A stretch of 64,000 nucleotides of DNA, from the NCBI GenBank assembly GCA_016842085.1, contig JAEVEX010000073.1:51976-115975 (forward strand), given 5' to 3'. Of this stretch, positions 27,042 through 35,996 are shown one piece after another; within the stretch, counting starts at the first letter, position 1, and each line of letters begins with the position of its first letter. Both the position numbers and the translations under genes were made by a program. The stretch comes from Candidatus Thermoflexus tengchongensis. Lineage in GTDB: Bacteria; Chloroflexota; Anaerolineae; Thermoflexales; Thermoflexaceae. Below the pieces are notes generated by a model. The model was not told the origin of the DNA, ran no database searches, and worked only from the letters and a program-made list of their open reading frames with translations.

Positions 27042-27246
27042 AAACAACAGGGCTTGTGCTATTGGGTCCCATTTCGGGAGACCGGGTAGATCCTCCCTCA
27101 AAGTCCTCAGGACAAGGTCAACGGCGCGACTCATGAAAACTCATGAAAAAAGGAGAAGACTTGCGCCATTCGGCCCCAACCGGAAAGGCGAGTTGCCTCC
27201 CTTTCCTCCCCCCCGTGGCCTTCGGCCACAGAGAAAGAAAAATACT

Positions 27247-28167
27247 TCACTCGTCCCGGGCCACCTGAAAACGCCCGTTCTCAAACACCACTTTCTGGAT
27301 GATCCGCTGATCCGCCAGCGGGGTCTCCGGTCGGGCCGATACCACAATGCGCACCTGGTCCTTTAAAGGGGTGACCATCACCTTGCGGGCCAGGATCTCC
27401 TGGACCTGGAAGATCCCGGCGGAGTTGCTGAGATAAACGGCGATCTCGATGGGCACATCCTTCCCATCCCGGATCTCCACTTCGTCCACCGCCAGGGCCG
27501 ATACGGAGTGAATGTCGACCTTGCCCAGGTCGAAGGCCGCCCGTCCCCGCCCCTTGGTCATATCGGTCCCATCGGCGATGGCCACCACCGCCGCCTCCAC
27601 CGTCAGGGGGGGTGGGGAACCATCATGGCTGGCGATACAGGACAGGATGAACCCCAGGATCAGCTGCTCCTGCTCCGGATCCGGGTAGATCTCCCCCAGC
27701 CAGCGCGGCAGCAGCTGGGCGGCCAGCATCACGCTGTATTCGATGTGCCCAATCCGGTGGACCATGTTCCCGATGTCATGCAAAAGCTCCGCTGCCAGCA
27801 CCACCAGAAAGGCATCATCCAGATCCCCTGCTCCCGAGCTCACCACATCGAAAGCGATCCCATGTTGGACCAGCAACCGCATCATCTGCATCGCGGCCGC
27901 GGTGGCGATGCGGGCATGGACCGGGCCATGGTCGTTGTAGTTCATCTTGTAGACCGCCATATAGTTGGCCAAGTCCCAGCAGGCGGAGATCTTCGGATCA
28001 CGGGTGAGATAGTCATACATCCGCGCGGTTTTGGGATAGTGATCCACAATCTCCCGGATGACGGCATCCGCCCGGCTTGCAAGCTGCTGGTAATCCGGGG
28101 CGATCTCGATCACCACACCGTGGTCCCGGTAAGCGATGTGGCGACGCGGCACACGAACCTTGCTCAT
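27247..28167 (-). CDS. HD-domain metal-dependent phosphohydrolase
   Basis: 306 aa. The HD motif set is clear: YNDHGPVHARI near residue 78, ELLHDIGNMVHRIGH near residue 128 with the HD pair, and a later SHDGSPPPL and AIADGTDM (Asp ligand) near residues 180 and 196. Such proteins hydrolyse phosphate esters, often nucleotides, with bound metal. ATG 28167 is preceded by GGAGGCTTCC. The substrate cannot be inferred. It lies 115 nt downstream of mutS on the same strand. Confidence 0.8.
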   Translation of the reverse strand: MSKVRVPRRHIAYRDHGVVIEIAPDYQQLASRADAVIREIVDHYPKTARMYDYLTRDPKISACWDLANYMAVYKMNYNDHGPVHARIATAAAMQMMRLLVQHGIAFDVVSSGAGDLDDAFLVVLAAELLHDIGNMVHRIGHIEYSVMLAAQLLPRWLGEIYPDPEQEQLILGFILSCIASHDGSPPPLTVEAAVVAIADGTDMTKGRGRAAFDLGKVDIHSVSALAVDEVEIRDGKDVPIEIAVYLSNSAGIFQVQEILARKVMVTPLKDQVRIVVSARPETPLADQRIIQKVVFENGRFQVARDE

Positions 28168-28282
28168 GGAAGCCTCCGGCCTGTTCTGTTCGGCACTTAC
28201 GAAGTAAGAAGGGGAGATGGCCTCTTCTCCCCCCACCGCTCAAAGCGCTGCGAGAGGCGTAGGGCAACTGCAAGCAGTTGCC

Positions 28283-30883
28283 CTACGAGGATGCCTGATC
28301 CAGCAATCCTTTCAACTCATACAGCTTGTGGAGGGCCTCCAGTGGAGAGAGGCTTTCGGGATCCAGATGGCGCAGGGCATGGACCACCGGATGCTCGGCG
28401 AAGAGGGGCAAGGGCGGCGCCGGCGGGGGCGCCTTCGGGCGCACGGCGGGCTCCCCGCGCTCCAGCCGGCCGAGAAGCTCCCTCGCCCGCCGGATGACCG
28501 GCCGGGGCAATCCGGCGAGCTCCGCCACATGGATTCCATAGCTTCGATCCGCTCCGCCTGGCTGGACCTGATACAGAAAAACGATTCGCCCTTCCACTTC
28601 CGCCACGGCCATGTGGGCATTGCGCACCCGTGGCAGATAGGCCGCCAGGGCGGTCAGTTCATGGTAGTGGGTGGCGAAGAGGACCTTCGGCCGCCGCCTG
28701 GGATGGTTGTGCAAATACTCGGCCACCGCCCAGGCGATGGCCAGGCCATCGTAAGTGCTGGTCCCCCGCCCGATCTCATCCAGCACCACCAGGCTGTCCG
28801 CGGTTGCCTGATGCAGGATATAAGCTGTCTCACTCATCTCAACCATAAAAGTGGAACGGCCCGCTGCCAGCTCGTCGTGGGCACCGATGCGGGTGAAGAT
28901 GCGATCCACCGGCCGCAGCCGGGCCCGATCGGCGGGGACGAAGGAGCCGATCTGGGCCATTAACACGATGAGGGCGACCTGACGCAGCAGAGTGCTCTTC
29001 CCCGCCATGTTCGGTCCGGTCAGGATCAGGATCCGCCCTTCCTCATCCAGCCGGACATCGTTCGCAACGAAGCGGCCGGCCAGGGCCTGCTCCACCACCG
29101 GATGCCGCCCACCCTGGATCTCCAGGACATCCTCTTCCACCAGCTCCGGGCGCACATACCGGTAGCGAACGGCTGCCTCCGCCAGCGCAACAACCACGTC
29201 CAGGTGCGCGATCGCCCCGGCGATCTCCCGCAGCCGGGGCGCCGCCTCACCCACCGCACGGCAAAGCTCCCGGAACAGCTCGGCCTCCAGCTCCGCCTGA
29301 CGGGCTTCCGCGTTCAGGACCAGAGTTTCATATTCCTTCAACTCCGGGGTGATGAATCGCTCCGCGTTCACCAGGGTTTGCTTTCGGATGTAATCGGGGG
29401 GCACCTGTCGGGCTGCCGACTTCGAGACCTCGATGTAATATCCGAAGATCTTGTTGTAACCCACCTTCAAAGTGCGAATGCCGGTTCGCTCCCGCTCCCG
29501 CTGTTCCAGCTCCGCAAGCCAGGTCTGCGCCTCCTTCGCCATCGCCCGCCAGCGGTCCAGCTCCTCGGAGAAACCGGACCGGATCACCCCTCCCTCCTGC
29601 AGCGTGGCCGGAGGGTCCTCCACCAGCGCCTGGGTGAGCGGATCCAGAAGCTCCGGGATGGGATCCAGACGGGCGCTCAGCGGCCGAAGGGCTTCCGCCC
29701 GCGGTCCCTCCATCCGGTGGAGCAGCATCTGGATCTCCGGCAACATCCCCAATGCCCGGCGCAATGCGGCCAGATCCCGGGGGGAGGCCAGGCCACTGCG
29801 GGCCCGACCGACCAGCCGTTCCAGATCCGGGAACCCCCGCAGTCGCTCCGCGATCCGCTCCCGGGCGATGGGATCCTCCACAAATGCTTCCACCTGATCG
29901 AGACGGGCCTCCATGGCCGCTCGATCTCGCAGCGGCTGGGAGATCCACGCCCGCAGCAGCCGGCCGCCCATCGGGGTGCGGGTGAAGTCCAGCACGGCGA
30001 GCAACGATCCTTTGCGGGAATCCCCGGCCATGCTCTCGATCAGCTCGAGGTTGCGCCGGGTGGCCGGATCCAGGATCATATACCCGGCCGTGGTGTAGGA
30101 TTCCAGCGAGGTCAGGATCGAGAGGGCTTCCGGGCGGGTTTCCCGCAGATACTGAACGATGGCCCCTGCGGCTCGCAAGGCCAGCGGCCGATCTTCCAGC
30201 CCGAAGGCGTGCAGGGAAACCACCTGGAAGTGATCCTGCAGGGCGGCTCGAGCCGCTCCGAGCTCGAAGCGATAGGCGGGGAAGGGTGTGAAATGAATGG
30301 GAGCGCGATCGGCTGGCAGGACCAGCGGCGGCGCAGCCGGCTCGCCGGGAGCGGCCGGATAGAGGCATTCCCGGGGATCCAGCCGCAGCAGCTCCGCTTC
30401 CGCTTCCCGTCGGGCCTCCGGGCCGGTCCACTGAGTGGCGGCGAAATGTCCGGTGCTGACTTCACAATATGCCAGCCCGATCCCCTCTTCCGTTTCGATC
30501 CACGCCGCCAGATAGTTCGGCTTCCGTTCGTCCAGGAGAGCGGGCTCCAGGGCGGTCCCGGGGGTCACCACCCGCACCACCCGGCGAGGCATCAACCCGT
30601 TCACCGGCTCGCCGACCTGTTCCGCAATGGCCACCCGATAGCCTCTCTCCACCAGGCGGGACAGGTAAGGCTCCACCGCGTGATAGGGGATGCCCGCCAT
30701 CGGGACCCGCTGCCCCTTCCCGACCGGCCGGGAGGTCAGCACCAGGTCGAGTTCCCGGGCCACGACTTCCGCATCTTCATCAAAGGCCTCGTAGAAATCG
30801 CCCAGCCGGAAGAACAGGATGGCATCCGGGTATTGACGTTTGAGCTCCAGATACTGGCGGCGGATGGGTGTGAGATCCTCCAT
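28283..30883 (-). CDS. mutS: DNA mismatch repair protein MutS
   Basis: 866 aa. The N-terminal mismatch-binding domain has the Phe-x-Glu wedge motif in RLGDFYEAF near residue 26. The ATPase domain has Walker A GPNMAGKST near residue 617, Walker B VVLDEIGRGTSTYDG near residue 690 and ATHYHEL near residue 727. It recognises base mismatches and recruits MutL. ATG 30883 has GAGGAG about 9 nt upstream and fits the family start (DLTPIRRQYLELK); 40 further open codons upstream look non-coding. mutL lies about 1.5 kb away on the other strand. Confidence 0.97.
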   Translation of the reverse strand: MEDLTPIRRQYLELKRQYPDAILFFRLGDFYEAFDEDAEVVARELDLVLTSRPVGKGQRVPMAGIPYHAVEPYLSRLVERGYRVAIAEQVGEPVNGLMPRRVVRVVTPGTALEPALLDERKPNYLAAWIETEEGIGLAYCEVSTGHFAATQWTGPEARREAEAELLRLDPRECLYPAAPGEPAAPPLVLPADRAPIHFTPFPAYRFELGAARAALQDHFQVVSLHAFGLEDRPLALRAAGAIVQYLRETRPEALSILTSLESYTTAGYMILDPATRRNLELIESMAGDSRKGSLLAVLDFTRTPMGGRLLRAWISQPLRDRAAMEARLDQVEAFVEDPIARERIAERLRGFPDLERLVGRARSGLASPRDLAALRRALGMLPEIQMLLHRMEGPRAEALRPLSARLDPIPELLDPLTQALVEDPPATLQEGGVIRSGFSEELDRWRAMAKEAQTWLAELEQRERERTGIRTLKVGYNKIFGYYIEVSKSAARQVPPDYIRKQTLVNAERFITPELKEYETLVLNAEARQAELEAELFRELCRAVGEAAPRLREIAGAIAHLDVVVALAEAAVRYRYVRPELVEEDVLEIQGGRHPVVEQALAGRFVANDVRLDEEGRILILTGPNMAGKSTLLRQVALIVLMAQIGSFVPADRARLRPVDRIFTRIGAHDELAAGRSTFMVEMSETAYILHQATADSLVVLDEIGRGTSTYDGLAIAWAVAEYLHNHPRRRPKVLFATHYHELTALAAYLPRVRNAHMAVAEVEGRIVFLYQVQPGGADRSYGIHVAELAGLPRPVIRRARELLGRLERGEPAVRPKAPPPAPPLPLFAEHPVVHALRHLDPESLSPLEALHKLYELKGLLDQASS

Positions 30884-31222
30884 CCCCAGCTCCTCTCCTG
30901 CAAGCTGCTTCCCGCAGGACTCATATGAGGAGGTCCGCAGCTGGCCCTCCCCAGGGGGCTTCGGGGCCGCGGGGAGCACTTTCGATACCTTAACTCCTGG
31001 CAACCCCCCGGATAGATAGGGGTAAGATCGAGATGCAGCGGGGTGTCTCTGGCGTCCCGCGCCGCCACCGAAAGCCCTCCAGAGGAAGATCCACCCCCTG
31101 ACTCTTATCAGTATACACTTGTAGTCGATCCAGGCCGGGGGATGCGCGAGAGAGGAGCTCTGGAAACAACCCGCCTATAGTAAGACACCTACCCACTCTG
31201 ACCCGATGGAAGGGGAGTTCGG
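30884..31222. other. 339-nt divergent intergenic region between mutS and the response-regulator gene
   Basis: No gene is seen. It must hold the promoters of both neighbours. TATAGT near 31172 (plus) and TATACT at 31110-31115 (minus) are possible -10 boxes, but neither has a convincing -35, so I do not call them. No hairpin or repeat of note. Confidence 0.5.
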
Positions 31223-32308
31223 ATGTCAACCGGACAATCGGGAGAGGGCACCGGGCGTCCGCCTCGCGTGCTGATCATCGAGGATAATCCCAACGAGGCG
31301 AAGGCGCTCCACGATCTGCTGGTCTGGAATGGCTTTGAGGTGGCTGTTGCCGCAACCGCCCGCCAGGGATGGAGCCGGATTCGCTCCTGGCGCCCCGACG
31401 TGGTGATCCTCGATCTCGGCCTGCCGGACGCCGACGGGCTGATGGTATGCCGCGCGATGAAAGCGGACGCGGAGCTCCGGGATATCCCGGTGCTGATCCT
31501 CACCGGGCGGACGGCCATTGGAGAGCTGGTGGAAGGTCTCCGGATCGGCGCGGAGGATTACGTGACCAAGCCTTACGATCCCCGCGAGGTCCTGGCCCGG
31601 CTCCATACGCAGCTGCGCCTGGGGCAGCGCATCGCCTCGCTCAAGACCTACCATCTTCGCTGGTGGAACCTGTTGCGATCCTTCATCCCTTCCCCCGTTA
31701 TGCAGGCGCTGCAAAAGAAACCCCACGAGATCACGGGCCCTGCCCGAATGCAGCCGCTCAGCGTTCTGGCGGTGTCATGGAGCGGGCTCTGGGAAAGAAT
31801 CCGGGAAGCGGCACGCCCCGAGGGCCTTCCGGCGGGGACCCTCCACCAGGCGCTGAACCGGCATCTGGGCCTTTTTTATGAGAGCGTTCAGGCGGAAGGG
31901 GGGATCCCTTTCCCGACGGGGAACGGGGGGACCCTGGCCTGGTTCAACGCGCCGATCCCCAGCCCGGATCACCCGGTGCGGGCCCTGCGGGCCGCCCTGG
32001 CCCTCCGGGAACGGATCCGCCGGCTGCATCAGGAGCTTCCTCCGCCGCTGCGGTTTACCCCCCGATTCGCGCTTCACCGGGGGCTTGCCCTGGTTGGACT
32101 GATGGGGGGATCCTCTTACCGGCATTACACGCCCATCGGCGAGGTCGTGGAAACCGCCCGGCGGCTGGCCCCTCTTGCCCCAGAGGGCGAGATCCTGATC
32201 ACGCCGGCCTTTCACGAGGCGGTTCAGGGGCTCCTGCCGGTGCGGCCATGGACGGAGGCCCCGGCGTTTGTTCGAATGCCTCTCTATGTGGTGGTCATGC
32301 GCCGGTAG
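31223..32308 (+). CDS. Response regulator with a degenerate class III cyclase-like output domain
   Basis: 361 aa. Residues 10-130 form a receiver domain: acidic pair in LIIEDNPNE, phospho-acceptor Asp in VVILDLGLPDADG near residue 61, and Lys in DYVTKPYDPRE near residue 115. Residues about 170-361 follow the plan of adenylate/guanylate cyclases (VLAVSWSGL, GGTLAWFNAPIPSPDHPVRA, RFALHRGLALVGLMG, YTPIGEVVETARRL), but the metal-binding Asp is Ser, the following motif is altered, and the Asn of the transition-state motif is Glu. It is probably a non-catalytic sensor or scaffold. GGGGAG lies 8 nt before ATG 31223. No histidine kinase is adjacent. Confidence 0.8.
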   Translation: MSTGQSGEGTGRPPRVLIIEDNPNEAKALHDLLVWNGFEVAVAATARQGWSRIRSWRPDVVILDLGLPDADGLMVCRAMKADAELRDIPVLILTGRTAIGELVEGLRIGAEDYVTKPYDPREVLARLHTQLRLGQRIASLKTYHLRWWNLLRSFIPSPVMQALQKKPHEITGPARMQPLSVLAVSWSGLWERIREAARPEGLPAGTLHQALNRHLGLFYESVQAEGGIPFPTGNGGTLAWFNAPIPSPDHPVRALRAALALRERIRRLHQELPPPLRFTPRFALHRGLALVGLMGGSSYRHYTPIGEVVETARRLAPLAPEGEILITPAFHEAVQGLLPVRPWTEAPAFVRMPLYVVVMRR

Positions 32309-32397
32309 GAGTAAAAAGGGGTGGGCGGCGAAACCGTCCGCCTCTCCATCCTCAAACTCCCAACGATCTGCGAGGCACGTTTGTGGTGTCTGGAGCG

Positions 32398-34044
32398 ATG
32401 CGATCCTCAAACGAGCTTCCGGTGATCCGGGTTCTGGATCCGGACGTGGCGGCCCGGATCGCGGCAGGGGAGGTCATCGAACGGCCTGCCTCCGTGGTGA
32501 AGGAGCTGATCGAGAACGCGCTGGACGCGGGAGCGACCGTCATCCAGATCGAGGCCCAGGAAGGGGGCTTTGCGCTGATCCGCGTGGCCGACAACGGCCA
32601 TGGCATTCCCCGGGATCAGGTGCCGCTGGCCCTGGCTCGCTTCGCCACCAGCAAGATCCGGACGGCCGAGGACCTGAGCCGTGTGCGCACCCTGGGCTTT
32701 CGCGGGGAAGCGCTGCCCAGCATCGCCGCGGTGGCCCGTGTGGAGATCCTCACCCGCACCCCGGCGGAAACCGAGGGCACCCGCCTGATCGCGGAGGAAG
32801 GTCAGTGCACCATGTATCCGGCCGCCAGTCCAGCAGGGACCGTGGTAACGGTCCGGGATCTCTTCTACAACACCCCGGCCCGGCGCCGCTTTCTCAAATC
32901 CCCCTTCCGGGAAGCGGAACGGATTCGGGAAACGGTCTATCGCTACGCCCTGGGTTATCCCCGGGTCGCGTTTCGGTTGATTCTCGATGGCCGGGAAGTC
33001 CTGATGGCGCCGCCCGGGACCCCGCTGGAGCGGGCAGCGATGATCTGGGGACGAGAAGTCGCGGACGAGCTGATCCCGGTATCCTGGGAGGCAGCAGATC
33101 TCCGCATCCACGGTCTGATCTCCCGGCCCACCCTGGGGCGGGCTTCCCGGGCCTTTCAGCATTTTTATGTGAACGGGCGGCCGGTGCGCAGCGGATTGCT
33201 GGCGGTGGCGCTGGAACGACCTTACACCGGGCGGCTGCCCGCAGGCCGCTATCCGCTGGCGATCCTCCATATCGAGCTCCCCCCATCGTTCGTAGATGTG
33301 AACGTCCATCCTCAGAAAGCAGAGGTGCGGTTCTCCCAGGAGCGCTCGGTTTACTGGGGCGTGAGCCAGGCCGTGCAGACGGCCCTGGCCGGGTTCCCCC
33401 GTCCGGAAGGAATCCTTATTCCATGGCCGGTTGAGGAACCGCTGCCAGCGCGGCGGCTGGCGGAGCCGTCTATGGAATACAGCCGGCCGCCCCGATGGCG
33501 GGCGCTGGGCCAGTTGCTCCAGAGCTATATCCTGGCGCAGAGCGAAGAGGGGCTTGTTGTGGTGGATCAGCACGCGGCCCATGAACAGGTGATTTTTGAG
33601 CAGCTGTGGGCCGGAAGCGCTTCAACCCCCCTCTCCTCCCCGGCGGTCCTTTCGTTCTCCGCCCGGGAGGCCGAGCAGCTGGAGATGGAGCTGGAGACCT
33701 TGCGGAGCCTGGGGATTGACATCGAACCCTTCGGAGGAAACACCTTCGTGGTCCGGGCTATGCCCGCCCCGCTGGCAGGCGTATCCGTCCACATCCTGCT
33801 GAACGCCGTGCTGGAGGAGATCCCGGCGCTCCGGCGAGGGGGCGGCGACCCCCGGGAGCGGATCGCTATGCGTCTGGCCTGCGCGGCCGCCGTCAAGGCC
33901 GGCGACGGCCTTTCCCCCGGGGAAATGCAGGCCCTTCTCGATGCCCTGCTGGAAACCTGGTCCCCTTCCACCTGTCCTCACGGCCGCCCGGCCTGGTTCC
34001 TCCTGAGCCGGGAGGAGATCGAGCGCCGGTTCCTGCGCCGTTAA
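32398..34044 (+). CDS. mutL: DNA mismatch repair protein MutL with endonuclease site
   Basis: 548 aa. N-terminal GHKL ATPase: IAAGEVIERPASVVKELIEN near residue 21, DNGHGI near residue 73, GFRGEALPSI near residue 101. The C-terminal domain carries the metal-binding endonuclease motif DQHA-x2-E-x4-E (DQHAAHEQVIFE near residue 389) and CPHGRP near residue 527, so this MutL should nick DNA itself, as in bacteria lacking MutH. ATG 32398 follows TGGAGCG; 50 upstream open codons overlap the previous gene and look spurious. It ends 17 nt from selB, which converges on it. Confidence 0.97.
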   Translation: MRSSNELPVIRVLDPDVAARIAAGEVIERPASVVKELIENALDAGATVIQIEAQEGGFALIRVADNGHGIPRDQVPLALARFATSKIRTAEDLSRVRTLGFRGEALPSIAAVARVEILTRTPAETEGTRLIAEEGQCTMYPAASPAGTVVTVRDLFYNTPARRRFLKSPFREAERIRETVYRYALGYPRVAFRLILDGREVLMAPPGTPLERAAMIWGREVADELIPVSWEAADLRIHGLISRPTLGRASRAFQHFYVNGRPVRSGLLAVALERPYTGRLPAGRYPLAILHIELPPSFVDVNVHPQKAEVRFSQERSVYWGVSQAVQTALAGFPRPEGILIPWPVEEPLPARRLAEPSMEYSRPPRWRALGQLLQSYILAQSEEGLVVVDQHAAHEQVIFEQLWAGSASTPLSSPAVLSFSAREAEQLEMELETLRSLGIDIEPFGGNTFVVRAMPAPLAGVSVHILLNAVLEEIPALRRGGGDPRERIAMRLACAAAVKAGDGLSPGEMQALLDALLETWSPSTCPHGRPAWFLLSREEIERRFLRR

Positions 34045-34060
34045 CTCGATTTATGAGAGC

Positions 34061-35953
34061 TCAGGTCTCCATCCCCGTCCCGGGGCCCTGAATGAGCACC
34101 CGCACATCCCCCACCCGTCGGGTGATCCCCACGGCGTCCATCTTTTCCAGTATGGCCACCGCGATCTTGCGGCTGGTTCCCAGCAAATCCCGCGCCGCCG
34201 CTGCAGAAATTGTCCCGCGGGCCTGGAGATATGCCCGGATGCGTTCGACCGCTTCCTGCCAGGTTTCCGCCAGAAGGACGACCTCGTCGTTCAGGCGAAC
34301 CAGGCGGCCTTCATCCAGCAGGACCTGGAAAAGATCCCGGCCCAGCGCGGCTTCGATCTCCCGGGGATTCGGGGGATGCCATGGATCCTCCCGGATCCTG
34401 GCCAGACAGGCTTCCACCTGCTGCTGCTGGGCCTCATTCAAGCGAACCCGGAAGCCCAACCGTCGGATCAGCGGGCCGGATTCTTCCAGAAAGCCTCCCA
34501 TGATGGCGGCCCGCACGGCCCCCTCGAACACCGCCGATGGCCATCCCAGCCGGCTTCGGGCCTCCTCTCGAGGCATACCCCGGCGCAAGGGATTCTGTCG
34601 ATGATAGGCCTCCACCAGCTCCGTCAGCTGGCGGATCGCCCGGTCCTGCCAGTTCGGTGCCGCCCAGAGACCCTCCCCCAGGGAAACGGCTACGCCCTCT
34701 GCAGTCAGACGCTCCAGGAGCTCGCGGGCCCGCCCGGGGGGCAACGCCAGCCGTCGGGAAGCCTCCGGAAGCGTGAGGAGCCCTGCGCTTTCCAGCCAGA
34801 CCCGCAACCGGGCGCTTGCATCCGCCCGATGGAGGGCGCGCAACGTGGAGAGAACCTCCGGGCGGAACCGACGGTGGCGTCGCCCTGGATGGACGTCCAG
34901 GATCTCCCCACCCCCCAGGGTCATGGAGGGAGAGGGCCAGCGGAGGATGAAGCGATCTCCGGGGGCTGCAATCGTCGGACGGCTGAGGACGATCTGGGCC
35001 AACCCGGATTCCCCTGGCTGCAGGACCTCCCGATCCAGCAACCGGATCCGGGCCAGGATCTGAGTGGCCCCGTGGAAGAATTTCACCTCAGCGAAATGGG
35101 GAAGGGGACGAGGGGATCCCTCCCAGTGGATCAGATACACGTCCAGAAGCTCCGCAGGCTGGAAAACCCCGGGAACGGTCACCCAATCGCCCCGGCGCAG
35201 GTCTTCTGGAGCGATCCCGCTGAGGTTGATGGCCGTTCGGGAGCCCGGGAGGGCCTGCTCCACCCGACGGCGATAGGACTGCAAACCCCGGATGCGCGCC
35301 CGACGCCCGGAGGGCCAGATCTCCACCTCCTCCCCAACCCGGAAGCAGCCGTCCAGCAGCGTCCCGGTCACGACCGTTCCGAAGCCCGGCATCGTGAACG
35401 CGCGATCGATGGAGAGGCGCGCCCGCCCCAGATCGGGGCGCGGGGGGCAGCTCCGCAGGATCCCCTGGAGGGCTTCGGCCAGCCGTCCCAGGCCCTCGCG
35501 GGTGCGCGCGGAGACCGGGATCACTGGCGCATCCGCCCAGCAGGTCCCCCGGAGCAGAGCGCGGACGTCTTCCTCCACCAGGGCCCGCCATTCCTCATCC
35601 ACGAGGTCGATCTTGTTCAGAGCCACCACGCCGCTGCAGACCTCGAGCAGGGTGAGGATGGCGAAATGCTCCCGGGTTTGGGGCATCACCCCCTCATCGG
35701 CGGCGACCACCAGGAGGGCGGCGTCGATACCGCCCACCCCTGCCAGCATATTTTCGATGAAATCCATATGGCCGGGCACGTCGATGATCCCCACCGTCTC
35801 CCCGTCCGGCAGGGTCAGCCATGCGAAGCCCAGGTCGATCGTCATCTCCCGGATCTGCTCTTCCTTGAGACGATCCGGATGGATGCCGGTGAGGGCCTCC
35901 ACGAGGGCCGATTTCCCATGGTCGACGTGGCCAGCCGTGGCGATCACGGGCAT
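34061..35953 (-). CDS. selB: Selenocysteine-specific elongation factor SelB
   Basis: 630 aa. GTPase domain with GHVDHGKS near residue 9, DVPGH near residue 57 and NKID near residue 111, then EF-Tu-like beta-barrels and about 250 residues of winged-helix repeats at the C-terminus, which bind the SECIS hairpin in mRNA. It delivers Sec-tRNA to in-frame UGA codons. ATG 35953 is chosen because GGGAGGAG ends 5 nt before it and the family start (PVIATAGHVDHGK) follows. selA, selD and tRNA-Sec are not in the window. It follows the coiled-coil gene by 43 nt and is probably co-transcribed with it. Confidence 0.95.
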   Translation of the reverse strand: MPVIATAGHVDHGKSALVEALTGIHPDRLKEEQIREMTIDLGFAWLTLPDGETVGIIDVPGHMDFIENMLAGVGGIDAALLVVAADEGVMPQTREHFAILTLLEVCSGVVALNKIDLVDEEWRALVEEDVRALLRGTCWADAPVIPVSARTREGLGRLAEALQGILRSCPPRPDLGRARLSIDRAFTMPGFGTVVTGTLLDGCFRVGEEVEIWPSGRRARIRGLQSYRRRVEQALPGSRTAINLSGIAPEDLRRGDWVTVPGVFQPAELLDVYLIHWEGSPRPLPHFAEVKFFHGATQILARIRLLDREVLQPGESGLAQIVLSRPTIAAPGDRFILRWPSPSMTLGGGEILDVHPGRRHRRFRPEVLSTLRALHRADASARLRVWLESAGLLTLPEASRRLALPPGRARELLERLTAEGVAVSLGEGLWAAPNWQDRAIRQLTELVEAYHRQNPLRRGMPREEARSRLGWPSAVFEGAVRAAIMGGFLEESGPLIRRLGFRVRLNEAQQQQVEACLARIREDPWHPPNPREIEAALGRDLFQVLLDEGRLVRLNDEVVLLAETWQEAVERIRAYLQARGTISAAAARDLLGTSRKIAVAILEKMDAVGITRRVGDVRVLIQGPGTGMET

Positions 35954-35996
35954 GCCCGCTCCTCCCATTCCGGCCATCATCGATGTTATGGCCTGC

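Noticed and set aside
27205..27245. Hairpin GTGGCC-TTC-GGCCAC near 27217 as terminator
   Set aside because: The stem is 6 bp and neither side has a T-run in the reading direction of the flanking genes.
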